Source of the DNA: Anaerolineales bacterium
Lineage (GTDB): Bacteria; Chloroflexota; Anaerolineae; Anaerolineales; UBA6668
Length of the DNA stretch: 45,418 bases
Assembly: GCA_020630805.1 (NCBI GenBank)
Contig: JAHDIM010000007.1
Coordinates: forward strand, 5,908 to 51,325
Direction of reading: 5' to 3'
The position numbers and the translations under genes are program-made. Positions 1 to 8,738 of the stretch are shown in pieces. The stretch's first letter is position 1, and every line of letters starts with the position of its first letter. The notes beneath the pieces are model-generated. The model was not told the origin of the DNA and made no database searches. It saw only the letters and a program-made list of their open reading frames with translations.

Positions 1-1
1 C

Positions 2-214
2 GACGCTTATCCGGACCTCTTACCACTTGGGTTGCTCTGTATTTTTGTGTCCGGTCTGTTTTTATCTGAATTTTTGCAGCGACGTAAAGTGCATCCCTTG
101 CAGATTGGTTCTCTACCGACTTGGACACGCTGGTCAATTTACTACGCGCTAGCGCTTATCATTGTAGTGTTTGGCAAAGTTGATGCAGCACCATTTATTT
201 ACTTCCAGTTCTAA
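2..214 (+). CDS. MBOAT O-acyltransferase, C-terminal fragment (cut by window edge)
   Basis: Only the last 70 codons are present; the frame is open to the left edge and ends in TAA. The residues closely match the C-terminus of the complete MBOAT protein at 5603-7048: both have an FxSEFLQRRKVHPLQI-like stretch and both end in PFIYFQF. It is therefore very probably a second DltB/AlgI-type membrane-bound O-acyltransferase paralogue, which would move an acyl group across the membrane onto an extracellular glycan. The catalytic His region lies outside the window. The next gene starts 5 bases after the stop, which suggests one operon. Confidence 0.85.
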   Translation, partial: DAYPDLLPLGLLCIFVSGLFLSEFLQRRKVHPLQIGSLPTWTRWSIYYALALIIVVFGKVDAAPFIYFQF

Positions 215-219
215 GGCAA

Positions 220-2076
220 ATGCAACCTTACACTCGCAATAGTTCGCCGCTACGAGTAGAGCGCTTTTTATTGCTTCTGATTTTCTTGATCATTGGCATC
301 GGAGTGTTGCGTTCGGTTTCAAGGCCAACTTTCGATTTATCGACAGATTTGACTTGGGGCCGTGAAAATCAACCTCTTGGTGATTACCATGTCGATGAAG
401 ACGTGCATGTCAAAGTAGCCCTAGTTCCATTAGCCGAAGCATTAGGCGACTGCGAAGGCGACAAATTTTGTCGCTACGCAGCAAGCAATTTCCAGGAAGG
501 ACTGCTCTACCGCTTCTATCAAAAACTTATCCTCACGCCATTTCAGTGGCTTCCAAACCATGCACTTCTTATTTGGTCCCGCATTGGAAATCTGTTTCTA
601 CACCTGGGGTTGGTTTTACTCACATGGCGGCTGGCTAAGTCGCTAACGTCAAGCGACTCTTTCATTCCTCAAACTGCCGCGACCTTAGTGGCGCTCACCC
701 CCACAATTAGCGATCTGTATAGCGGCATGAACTTAGAAAGCGCTGCTGGCGTAGGTGGCGCTCTTTTGCTGTGGCTCGCGTTTCGGATTGTTAACCGTCA
801 AAAACTCAACTGGCAAGATTGGCTGTTACTTGCTGCTGGCTGTCTCCTAATCACAATTCGCGTGCAAACGATGGCTCCGCTGATGTTAGGTATAGCCTTT
901 GCAATTTGGGTGCGCTGGTCACCACGAATACGCTATGCAGTGTTACTCGGTCTCGTGTTGATTGGCATCGTTGGCATGGTCGTTGTGCGCCCCTTCAACT
1001 TGCCAGGCGCTGCATATTGGTTCTACCAAGACGTCTACACGAGTTACGGCCCCCGCAACCCAATGTTTCCGACCCAAACGACTGATGCGAAATTTGGCGA
1101 GACGGCGATGGTATTGCCACACTTTCGTGCCAAAGAGCCGGTTGTTCAGTATTTGGTCAATTCAGACGCAGTTGCAATGTCTGGTGAAACCGTGACTGTT
1201 GGTGGCTGGTATCGCGTGCTTGCGGAAAGCTATCTGGCGCAGGTGTATGTAGAAGTCAATGATCAAAAAGTTGCTGAGCCGGTTACTCTTTCAACAAACG
1301 CTAGCACTGATTGGCAATACTTCTCCGCAACGTATACATTGCCAATGGACATCCAAACGCTTGCGGTTGGCATTACTGCGCCAGAAGAAAACCAGATTTA
1401 TGAAGATGTCATCGCTTTTGATGGGTTATTTCTGCTTTCTGGTGTAGTTGAACAACCTCCATCTGAAGACATCATTCTGACGGGGAATTTATTGCGGAAT
1501 GGCAGCTTTGAGCAGTCTTGGCGCCAAACCGACTCTCGGCTGCGGACACTGGGTTTGAATGTGAAGCTAGGGTCAATTTACTATCTAGAGCGCACTTGGA
1601 CGGGCTGGTTGCATGCCCCGCGTGCGTTACTCAGTAATTATTGGGGCTCGTTCAACAGTATTCATCCTGCTTTGACACGCGCACAACTTCTGCCGCTGTA
1701 TCTGCTGACCGTTGTTGCGCTCATCGGATTGTTGCAATTGTTGCCGCAGTTTAGAAAAAACAAGCTGTATCAATTGTTGCTGGTGTTTGCGTTTGCGTCA
1801 TCAATCGTCATCTTGTATCGTGTGCTCATCTTTCCACATAAGGTCAATGTGTTTGTGTGGGCGGGCACGCGGCATGGCAGCACTGCTTATGCAACGTTCT
1901 CTTTGTTATTAGCACTTGGGCTTTCTAATGTCATCAAATGGCCGTCATTCCGGCGCTATTTTCCGATTGGGTTACTCATCATGTTAGTTGCCTTCAACAT
2001 CTATAGTATTGTGATGGTGCAAATCCCGCTCTATAACTGCACAGACGCAAGTCTAGCTGCTTGTCTGAATTTCTAA
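220..2076 (+). CDS. GT-C-like polytopic membrane protein with a carbohydrate-binding-like insert
   Basis: A 618-residue polytopic membrane protein. After the first membrane segment there is an acidic/His loop (residues about 57-64, HVDEDVHVK), which resembles the catalytic external loop of GT-C glycosyltransferases that use lipid-linked sugars. Several hydrophobic helices follow. A hydrophilic, beta-rich section then runs from about residue 300 to 440 and contains LLRNGSFEQSW near residue 422, typical of CBM4/9-like domains; helices resume afterwards. I infer an envelope glycosyltransferase with an extracytoplasmic sugar-binding insert, but no specific family is recognised. It starts 5 bases after the MBOAT stop, with AAGG just upstream. 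GT-C function is inferred from topology only. Confidence 0.6.
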   Translation: MQPYTRNSSPLRVERFLLLLIFLIIGIGVLRSVSRPTFDLSTDLTWGRENQPLGDYHVDEDVHVKVALVPLAEALGDCEGDKFCRYAASNFQEGLLYRFYQKLILTPFQWLPNHALLIWSRIGNLFLHLGLVLLTWRLAKSLTSSDSFIPQTAATLVALTPTISDLYSGMNLESAAGVGGALLLWLAFRIVNRQKLNWQDWLLLAAGCLLITIRVQTMAPLMLGIAFAIWVRWSPRIRYAVLLGLVLIGIVGMVVVRPFNLPGAAYWFYQDVYTSYGPRNPMFPTQTTDAKFGETAMVLPHFRAKEPVVQYLVNSDAVAMSGETVTVGGWYRVLAESYLAQVYVEVNDQKVAEPVTLSTNASTDWQYFSATYTLPMDIQTLAVGITAPEENQIYEDVIAFDGLFLLSGVVEQPPSEDIILTGNLLRNGSFEQSWRQTDSRLRTLGLNVKLGSIYYLERTWTGWLHAPRALLSNYWGSFNSIHPALTRAQLLPLYLLTVVALIGLLQLLPQFRKNKLYQLLLVFAFASSIVILYRVLIFPHKVNVFVWAGTRHGSTAYATFSLLLALGLSNVIKWPSFRRYFPIGLLIMLVAFNIYSIVMVQIPLYNCTDASLAACLNF

Positions 2077-2086
2077 ATTCACTGTC

Positions 2087-2770
2087 ATGATTCAACGTCG
2101 TTTGTTGCTCTTATTTGCCGTTGTGTTGGCTGCTTGCTACCTGATCTTGCTCGGCGTTTGGATTGGATCTAACGCGGCTTACGACCTCTCTGTAGCGATT
2201 GGTATTGCACCTGATTTAGTCAACCCAGAAGGAGTCGTTGAGGCAATTGAGGCCATCTTATGGCTAATTGCGACAGTCTTTTTCGGGCGGACGGCCTGGC
2301 GCACGAAATCGCCTTGGTTAGTACTACTGACACTAATGTGTTTCTTTGCGCTTGGAGAAGAGATTAGCTGGGGGCAACACTTACTTGGCTTTGAGGCGCC
2401 AGAAGCCCTTGCCGATGTCAATCAGCAAGACGAAACCAATCTGCACAACCTCAACTTAGCCGTGATACTCGGACTGCCTGAGACAATGCCGTTCTATTCG
2501 TATTTCACGAATATCACGCGGATACTGAATCCGTTGTTTTATCTTGTGAATATGATCCTTTGGATCGCGTTTCCGTTGCTCAAGCCTCGCGTGAATCTGC
2601 TGCGGCAATATCCAGCGCTATCGCGTCAGTTCGTAATCTTTGCGATTGGTGTGTTTATTGTCTTTATCGTGGTGGATCGGCTTCTTATAAACGCTGGCGA
2701 GTTGCTTGAGCTAGGTCTCTCGATGCTGGGATGTTTAGCCGCCGTTGAAGTTTTTTTGAACCGTGAATAG
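2087..2770 (+). CDS. conserved membrane protein with EEISWGQ motif
   Basis: A 227-residue protein with about six hydrophobic segments. A short motif EEISWGQHLLG lies between helices at about residues 88-98, followed by a polar segment with DETNLHNL. The EEISWGQ signature is known to me from uncharacterised bacterial membrane proteins in surface-polysaccharide loci, but no activity is established. The paired Glu residues at a membrane boundary hint at an active or metal site; this is inference. The gene begins 10 bases after its predecessor and overlaps the next gene by 8 bases, so it is probably cotranscribed and translationally coupled. Confidence 0.6.
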   Translation: MIQRRLLLLFAVVLAACYLILLGVWIGSNAAYDLSVAIGIAPDLVNPEGVVEAIEAILWLIATVFFGRTAWRTKSPWLVLLTLMCFFALGEEISWGQHLLGFEAPEALADVNQQDETNLHNLNLAVILGLPETMPFYSYFTNITRILNPLFYLVNMILWIAFPLLKPRVNLLRQYPALSRQFVIFAIGVFIVFIVVDRLLINAGELLELGLSMLGCLAAVEVFLNRE

Positions 2771-5420
2771 ATGGATAGCGCTTTTTGCTGGATTAGGGTG
2801 TGCTTTGGTTCTGTCAGGCTGTGCGGTTGCGCAACCAGTCGGAACGCAACAGTCGATTTACATTAGCGAGTTTGTTGCTGCGTCGCAAACACATTTGGCC
2901 GCAGCCGATGGTCAATTCTATGACTGGATTGAACTTCACAATCCAGCCCCTCAACAACAAAGCTTAGATCAATTGTTTCTGAGCGATGATATTGAAAATC
3001 CACTCAAGTGGGCGTTGCCTGCTATCGCTATTCCAGCGAACAGCTACCTCGTTGTCTTTGCATCCAACTTAGATACAGTAACCCGCCAAGGCCAACTGCA
3101 TACCAATTTCAAGCTTTCTTCGGAAGCCGATGTGCTGCTGTTGACCCGCCAAATTGATGGCATTCCCATCGTTATTGATCAAATAGAATATCCGCAGCAG
3201 TTCAGCAATGTGGCCTTTGTTCGAACTGCTTCTGATGATGTGTTTGGCTATCAGGCTGAGCCATCTCCAGAACGTCAGAACCGCGTTGGTGTTGCACCAG
3301 AGCTCCTGCAAGTCTCGTTTTCGCATCCGCATGGTCTCTACGATGAACCATTTATACTGACGCTCGAGTCGCCTTTACCAACAGCAGACATTATTTACAC
3401 TTTAGATGGGTCATGGCCCACTCTGGAAAACGGCCAGCGATTTACAGCGCCAATTCAAATTGAGAAGAATACTGTTGTGCGTGCTGTGCTCAGTGCCGAT
3501 GTATTAGTGCCACATCTCAGCAAAACCCAAACCTATCTCTTTCCAAGTCAAACGCGGGCCCAAGCTGATGGTATCCCTGAGGGTTATCCTGCTGAACGCG
3601 AAGGACTTCCGATGGACTATGGCCTAGACACGGAGTTGCTTGAGGCTGAGCAACTTGACGCTGCTCTTGAACAAGCTTGGCGTTCCATTCCAACCATGTC
3701 GTTGGTGATGGATGTTGAAGATATCTTTGGCCAAACAGGGCTGTATCAAAACTCGCGTTGGTCAGGACGGCAATGGGAACGAGCAGCGTCGCTTGAATAT
3801 CTGCCGCATTCAGACTCGTTAGTAGACTTTTCTGCCAACGTTGGCGTACGTATTCAAGGTCACAGCAGTCGCTTACCGGTACACAATCCCAAACACTCTT
3901 TCCGGATTGTTTTCAGAACAGAATACGGCCAAAGCACTTTGCAAGCCCCTTTGTTTGATGCCGCGAGTGCTAATGTCGCCTACAACGAGATTGTGCTCAA
4001 AGCGGGCTATGACCTCGCGTGGGTGACCAAAAATCATACGAACCGTCCAATGGCGCAATACACTCGCGATGAGTTTGCACGTCGCACTCAACTGGCAATG
4101 GGTCAACTTGCCGGCCAAGGAAGAGTTGTGCATTTGTACATCAACGGCTTGTATTGGGGTGTTTACAATCTGATGGAACGGCCCACTCCAGACTGGGCTA
4201 GCGCTTACTTAGGCGGTGAGATTGAGACATGGGAAGCCCAGAACGGAAATTCGCCGCTTTCAATAGCAATCAGTACGTGGGACTCAATTCAAGACATAGC
4301 CTTGAATACGTCTGACCCAGAGCAACGCTATACCGCCTTAGCTGATGTTCTTGACGTTGCTAACTTTATCGACTTTATGCTGCTAAATCACCTTGGCGGG
4401 AATGCTAGCCTCAAGCCAACTAGCAATTGGTATGCGGTCGCAAATCCAACTGAGAGTGTTGGTCTGCGCTTTGTCAGTTGGGATGCTGAAGAGACGTATC
4501 GCAATCTGGATGACAACACGGCTGCTAATGCTCCCGAAGAGTTTGGCCCACAGGCGTTATTTATTTCTCTACTTGAAAGTGAACAGTTTCGGAATGATGT
4601 AGCGGCGCGCCTGGCATATCACACTGTTGACGGCGGCGCGCTATCGACCGAAGCATTAGTGACGCGTTATGAAGCTGTCGCGGCTGAAGTTGCGCCAGCC
4701 ATCTTAGCCGAGTCGGTCCGCTGGGGAGACTATCGGCGCGATGTGCATGCGTTTCGTGACAATGAGCCGCCGTATCTTTACACAGTTGCAGACTGGGAGG
4801 CAGAACGCGAACGCTTACTAACTGAAATATTGCCTCAGCGTACAACAATCCTCAAGGATCAATATGCTGCACTTGGGATCCCAACTGATGACATCTCGCA
4901 GTTAGTGCAAACTCAAGCGCCACTCAGTAGCAATTGGAATGGTCTTGTCATTAGCGAAATTATGTATCAGCCAGACAAATCGATTTTGGGTGCTGACCTT
5001 GCTGAGTTTGTCGAATTGGCCAATATGGGGGTGACAGAGATTGATCTGAGTGGATATTATTTTTCTGCTGGCATCCGGTATACTTTTCCGCCGGATACAA
5101 CATTGGCTGTGGGCGAACGCCTCATTTTGGCGCGTAACCCAATTGCTTTGACTGAATTGTGTCCAAGGGTCACCGTCTTCGGTGCTTATGCAGACGACTT
5201 GCGCGACCAAGGTGAAGCAGTCGAATTGTCCAATCCAGACGATGTTCCAGTGTTGCGCGTTCACTATCACACGTCAGAAGTGGCCGGTTGGCCGCATGCT
5301 GCTGCTGGGGTAGGGAGCTCGCTTGAACGACGTACAGAGCGTTTACCGTATGCCTATCTCTCAGAAGCGGCTTGGTGGCAAGCGAGTGAAACTCAGCCTT
5401 GTGGGAGTCCTGGCTCATGA
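2763..5420 (+). CDS. CotH-kinase lipoprotein with lamin-tail and chitobiase C-terminal-like domains
   Basis: An 885-residue exported protein. The N-terminus is a lipoprotein signal with lipobox LSGC (Cys20). Domains in order: lamin-tail domain (about 31-135, ISEFVA...DWIELHNP), a chitobiase/hexosaminidase C-terminal-like beta domain (about 185-260, IIYTLDGSWPT), a CotH kinase domain (about 310-640, with VRIQGHSSR, KHSFRIVFR and INGLYWGVYNLMERP), and a second lamin-tail domain (about 738-850, VISEIMYQP...EFVELANMG). CotH proteins are atypical protein kinases, first characterised on spore-coat proteins. Here the domain is extracytoplasmic and flanked by adhesion-like modules, so the substrate may be a surface protein or glycan. 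It overlaps the upstream gene by 8 bases. Confidence 0.85.
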   Translation: MNRWIALFAGLGCALVLSGCAVAQPVGTQQSIYISEFVAASQTHLAAADGQFYDWIELHNPAPQQQSLDQLFLSDDIENPLKWALPAIAIPANSYLVVFASNLDTVTRQGQLHTNFKLSSEADVLLLTRQIDGIPIVIDQIEYPQQFSNVAFVRTASDDVFGYQAEPSPERQNRVGVAPELLQVSFSHPHGLYDEPFILTLESPLPTADIIYTLDGSWPTLENGQRFTAPIQIEKNTVVRAVLSADVLVPHLSKTQTYLFPSQTRAQADGIPEGYPAEREGLPMDYGLDTELLEAEQLDAALEQAWRSIPTMSLVMDVEDIFGQTGLYQNSRWSGRQWERAASLEYLPHSDSLVDFSANVGVRIQGHSSRLPVHNPKHSFRIVFRTEYGQSTLQAPLFDAASANVAYNEIVLKAGYDLAWVTKNHTNRPMAQYTRDEFARRTQLAMGQLAGQGRVVHLYINGLYWGVYNLMERPTPDWASAYLGGEIETWEAQNGNSPLSIAISTWDSIQDIALNTSDPEQRYTALADVLDVANFIDFMLLNHLGGNASLKPTSNWYAVANPTESVGLRFVSWDAEETYRNLDDNTAANAPEEFGPQALFISLLESEQFRNDVAARLAYHTVDGGALSTEALVTRYEAVAAEVAPAILAESVRWGDYRRDVHAFRDNEPPYLYTVADWEAERERLLTEILPQRTTILKDQYAALGIPTDDISQLVQTQAPLSSNWNGLVISEIMYQPDKSILGADLAEFVELANMGVTEIDLSGYYFSAGIRYTFPPDTTLAVGERLILARNPIALTELCPRVTVFGAYADDLRDQGEAVELSNPDDVPVLRVHYHTSEVAGWPHAAAGVGSSLERRTERLPYAYLSEAAWWQASETQPCGSPGS

Positions 5421-5423
5421 ATT

Positions 5424-5581
5424 GGAACCACGAAGTGACACTAAGGGTCACGAAGAAAGGCTTCATCAAGATTTAATGTCTTATGCTTTCTGTCTGCTCA
5501 CAAACTCTAAAGATATCGGCTTATAGAATCTAAGGCTAACTCAAAACCTCTTCGTGCTTCTTCGTGTGATTTCGTGGTTTT
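5424..5581 (+). repeat. intergenic inverted repeat of degenerate CACGAAG units
   Basis: The arms are 5424-5460 and 5547-5581. The left arm reads AACCACGAAG, then CACTAAG, then CACGAAG at 9-10 base spacing; the right arm is its imperfect reverse complement (TTCGTG repeated three times, ending in CGTGGTT). It fills most of the gap between the CotH gene and the MBOAT gene. It has the same architecture as the repeat at 31816-31925. It could form a long imperfect hairpin in RNA, but there is no U-tract typical of a terminator. Confidence 0.8.
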
Positions 5582-5602
5582 CTCTCTGAGCCTCACATTT
5601 CC

Positions 5603-7048
5603 GTGATATTCAACTCCATCGCATTTGCCATCTTTCTAATCGTTGTGTTTGTCAGTTACTGGGCAATTCAACGCTTTCAGCTTCGTTGGCAAAATCTATT
5701 CCTACTCATTGCTAGTTATGTTTTCTATGGCTGGTGGGATTGGCGCTTTCTGGGGCTCATTGCGTTTAGTTCTTTTGTGGACTATACGGTTGGTCTACGG
5801 ATGGATGCGAGCGATGATGACACCGTCCGGCGTCGCTGGCTGTATGTTAGCCTCATCAGCAATTTAGGCTTGCTAGGGGTCTTCAAGTATTACAACTTTT
5901 TTGTTGGCTCCTTTGCAGATTTGCTCACCACTGTCGGGCTAGAACCAAGCTTCTCAACCCTGCGCATTGTCTTGCCAGTCGGGATCAGCTTCTACACCTT
6001 CCAAACGCTCAGCTACACCATCGATATCTACTGGCGGCAACTTAAACCAACCAAAGACATCATCGCGTTCTTTGCGTTTGTGAGCTTTTTCCCGCAGTTG
6101 GTGGCTGGCCCCATTGAGCGCGCAGCGCATTTGTTGCCGCAGTTTGGTAAAGCCCGCATCCTAGACGTTGCCAACGCTAAAGACGGTCTGCGGATGATGC
6201 TTTGGGGGCTTTTCAAAAAAGTTGTCATTGCAGACAACCTCGCCGCTGTCACTGACCTGGTCTTTGGTAACTATGGCGCATTTACCGGCTTTGATGTCGC
6301 CCTAGGGGCGTTCTTCTTTGCGTTGCAGGTCTACTGTGACTTCTCTGGCTATTCCAATATGGCAATTGGGACTGCCAAGCTGTTTGGCTTCGAATTGAGC
6401 CGCAACTTTGCTTATCCGTTGCAGTCGGTGTCTATTCGGCAGCTATGGCAAAACTGGCATATTTCACTGTCATCTTGGTTCCGGGACTATGTCTTTATCC
6501 CACTGGCGTTTTTGGGGCACAGTCGGCGCTTGAGTATGCGCATGCGCCATGCCGTCAATCTGATGATCACCTTTGTGTTGATCGGTCTCTGGCATGGGGC
6601 GAACTGGACCTTTGTGATGTTTGGTGTGATCCAAGGCTTGTTGCAACTGCCATACCTTCTCTACCAGAAATACCTGACTCCCAAACGCACCGCGACGATC
6701 TTGCTCAGCATTGTCATGACCAATGCGGTTTTTGCGTTTAGCATGATCTTTTTTAGGGCGACATCATTGCTGCATGCGCTGGGGATGATTAAACATATGC
6801 TGACCGAGTCGTGGTTGGCGACTGGCATTTCCACTGACATTTATTCGAAACTGGTGCCAATGCCGCTCTTGCTGACGTTTGTCGTCGGTTTATTTGTAAT
6901 CGAGTACATTCAGCGTAAGCGCATTCATCCGCTGCAAATTGCGGACTGGCCGGTCATGGGACGCTGGGTTGCGTACTATGGGCTAGCGTGGCTCATTTTC
7001 ACCTACGCCCGCATTGATTACACGCCCTTCATCTACTTCCAATTCTGA
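5603..7048 (+). CDS. MBOAT O-acyltransferase (DltB/AlgI family)
   Basis: A 481-residue polytopic protein, full length for the family. It carries the MBOAT hallmarks: FFPQLVAGPIERAAHLLPQF at about residues 165-185, an SIRQLWQNWHISLSSWFRDY stretch, and the catalytic His331 in GLWHGANWTF. Members take an acyl group from a cytoplasmic donor and deliver it to an extracellular polysaccharide, usually with an SGNH partner, which here is the next gene (the stop and start share one base). The start is GTG. It is a paralogue of the truncated protein at the left edge, suggesting two acylation systems or a local duplication. The acyl donor is unknown; the ACP module at 8.5-11.9 kb could supply it. Confidence 0.93.
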   Translation: MIFNSIAFAIFLIVVFVSYWAIQRFQLRWQNLFLLIASYVFYGWWDWRFLGLIAFSSFVDYTVGLRMDASDDDTVRRRWLYVSLISNLGLLGVFKYYNFFVGSFADLLTTVGLEPSFSTLRIVLPVGISFYTFQTLSYTIDIYWRQLKPTKDIIAFFAFVSFFPQLVAGPIERAAHLLPQFGKARILDVANAKDGLRMMLWGLFKKVVIADNLAAVTDLVFGNYGAFTGFDVALGAFFFALQVYCDFSGYSNMAIGTAKLFGFELSRNFAYPLQSVSIRQLWQNWHISLSSWFRDYVFIPLAFLGHSRRLSMRMRHAVNLMITFVLIGLWHGANWTFVMFGVIQGLLQLPYLLYQKYLTPKRTATILLSIVMTNAVFAFSMIFFRATSLLHALGMIKHMLTESWLATGISTDIYSKLVPMPLLLTFVVGLFVIEYIQRKRIHPLQIADWPVMGRWVAYYGLAWLIFTYARIDYTPFIYFQF

Positions 7049-8232
7049 TGCGCACGCTTGCTACTCGCTTTCTCCTATTTTGCCTACCTGTCTTTGTTGG
7101 GTTGGGCCTAATGGAATATCAACTCTATCGCACGGGTGAGTCTTGGAGTGCAGACCGAATTGCTGAAAGACACCTCGTTGGCGATGACTTTATGTACTTT
7201 CGCTTTCGCTTTGGACAGCAATTCAACGTCGACAAAATCGCCACAATCCAAGCGCTTGAACCAGACATTTTGATCTTAGGTGCATCTTCTGTGATGCAAA
7301 TTCGCGAAGAGATTTTCGCACCCCACGACGATGTGATGTACAACGGGGGTGGCCTCATTCAAGGTGTCAATGACCTCGTTGGGTTTGTTGATCTCATTGA
7401 GGACGGCACTGTGCCTGCCCCAGAGGTCATCATCATTGGGATGTTCCCACGCTGGTTTGATGCTGAACATCAAGGGAACAATTGGCTGACGACAGAGGCA
7501 ATTGAAGCCGATGCAACGCGTGATTTTTATACACGCTGGGCCATTTGGCGCGAGTTACTCTTCGAAGGTGGCTATCAACGCTTGCGGCAGTTGCCGAATG
7601 CCAATACGGTTGTCGCTGGCTATGAAGTTGCCGGGATTGGAGAGTTTACGCTGACCAACGGTGAAGGCTTCCGGCCCGATGGCAGTACGACCTACGAACC
7701 GCACCTCATCCAGCGCTATCTCGATGATCCGCGTCATGTGGATTTTCACGTCCCGCCCATTATTGATCGGTTCAAATACGAACATGACGAATGGACCCGT
7801 ACACCAGAGCTGTCAGAAGATCATGTTGAAGAGTTTGTGCAAGCTGTAGCCAACCTGCAAGCACAGGGCATTGAAGTCCATGTGTTCGCCACGCCGTTTA
7901 CAGACGAACTGGTTGAGTTTGTTGCAAATGATTCCGTGATGGCACCGTGGTGGGAGGAGTGGATCACCACGCTAGACAATGAACTAGCACCACTTGGCCT
8001 AAAGCTTGATGCACCACTCAGCCCAAGTTCGCTAGGTGCTGACGACCGTTACATGTGGGACGCCATCCACGCGTCTGAGGTATTTATTACGCAGGTGTTG
8101 TTAGAACAAGTCTTTGCGAACTTGCCAGAGGACAGTCTGTTGACTGGAATTGATCAGGCAGCGCTGCAAGCAAAAATTGACAACGCTGTTATTCCATTGA
8201 TGTTTGAGTTACCGCCAGGGCTGCGGGAGTAG
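7048..8232 (+). CDS. SGNH/DltD-AlgJ-like partner of the MBOAT protein
   Basis: A 394-residue protein with one N-terminal membrane anchor (about residues 7-22) and an extracytoplasmic domain. LILGASSVMQ at residues 75-84 occupies the place of the SGNH nucleophile block (Ser80), and DAIHASE (Asp338, His341) fits the C-terminal DxxH element of SGNH hydrolases. Proteins of this type (DltD, AlgJ/AlgX, PatB) finish O-acyl transfer outside the membrane. The one-base overlap with the MBOAT gene supports a functional pair. Overall similarity to characterised families is weak, so the exact acyl group and polymer are not known. Confidence 0.72.
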   Translation: MRTLATRFLLFCLPVFVGLGLMEYQLYRTGESWSADRIAERHLVGDDFMYFRFRFGQQFNVDKIATIQALEPDILILGASSVMQIREEIFAPHDDVMYNGGGLIQGVNDLVGFVDLIEDGTVPAPEVIIIGMFPRWFDAEHQGNNWLTTEAIEADATRDFYTRWAIWRELLFEGGYQRLRQLPNANTVVAGYEVAGIGEFTLTNGEGFRPDGSTTYEPHLIQRYLDDPRHVDFHVPPIIDRFKYEHDEWTRTPELSEDHVEEFVQAVANLQAQGIEVHVFATPFTDELVEFVANDSVMAPWWEEWITTLDNELAPLGLKLDAPLSPSSLGADDRYMWDAIHASEVFITQVLLEQVFANLPEDSLLTGIDQAALQAKIDNAVIPLMFELPPGLRE

Positions 8233-8286
8233 ATAAGGATAAATTCGAAGTATTCAAACCGTTGGGAATGTTTCGATACGACAGTC

Positions 8287-8452
8287 ATGTCATGCAGAGC
8301 GCGAACGAAAAAAATTTAGATATTTTCAGGATGGTTGGCGCGCGAAGCATCTGAACAAAGATGCTTTGTTACCGTCGATCCAATGATCAGATTCCTCGCG
8401 CCGAAACGCTATAACTACTCAGTGTAAGTTCAAACGCGCTCGGAATGACACG
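8287..8452. repeat. nested imperfect palindrome between convergent genes (GTCAT...GAGCG type)
   Basis: The outer arms are about 8285-8306 (TGTCATGCAGAGCGCG) and 8433-8453 (CGCGCTCGGAATGACA). Inner arms around 8338-8353 (GGCGCG...CATCTGA) match 8387-8402 (TCAG ATTCCTCGCGCC), and the centre has a perfect 8-bp hairpin AAGCATCT/AGATGCTT at 8346-8367. This resembles the common class of intergenic repeats bounded by TGTCATTCCGAGCG-like ends. It lies between convergent genes and could act as a two-way terminator. The rest of the 8233-8484 gap shows nothing else. Confidence 0.7.
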
Positions 8453-8484
8453 AACCAAGGCCACAGTTAGCTGGACTCATTTCT

Positions 8485-8730
8485 CTATCCAGCAACCTTC
8501 CCATCAATTACATCCATCAAACTGCCAACGGTTTTTAACCCTGCAATTTCGGCCAACGTAAATTTGATTCCAAATTCTTGCTCACAAGCAAAGATTAGAT
8601 TGATGTGGGTCATCGAATCCCACCCTTCAATGTCGGTGGCGGTCATGTCTGTGTTCAGCTTAATGGAGTCATCCATGAACACGTCATGGAAAATAGTTTC
8701 GAGTTTGGTTTGAATATCTTGTGCTGTCAT
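8485..8730 (-). CDS. acyl carrier protein
   Basis: An 81-residue ACP. The phosphopantetheine attachment site is the Ser of EGWDSMTHINLIF, followed by the acidic helix typical of the family. I chose the ATG at 8730: the longer GTG start at 8754 would add eight residues that run into the upstream coding region and are not ACP-like. It is the last gene of a four-gene minus-strand module with an FkbH-like enzyme, which points to a dedicated carrier (for example for a glyceryl unit) and away from the fatty-acid ACP. It starts within 10 bases of the methyltransferase stop. Confidence 0.92.
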   Translation of the reverse strand: MTAQDIQTKLETIFHDVFMDDSIKLNTDMTATDIEGWDSMTHINLIFACEQEFGIKFTLAEIAGLKTVGSLMDVIDGKVAG

Positions 8731-8738
8731 TGTAAAAA

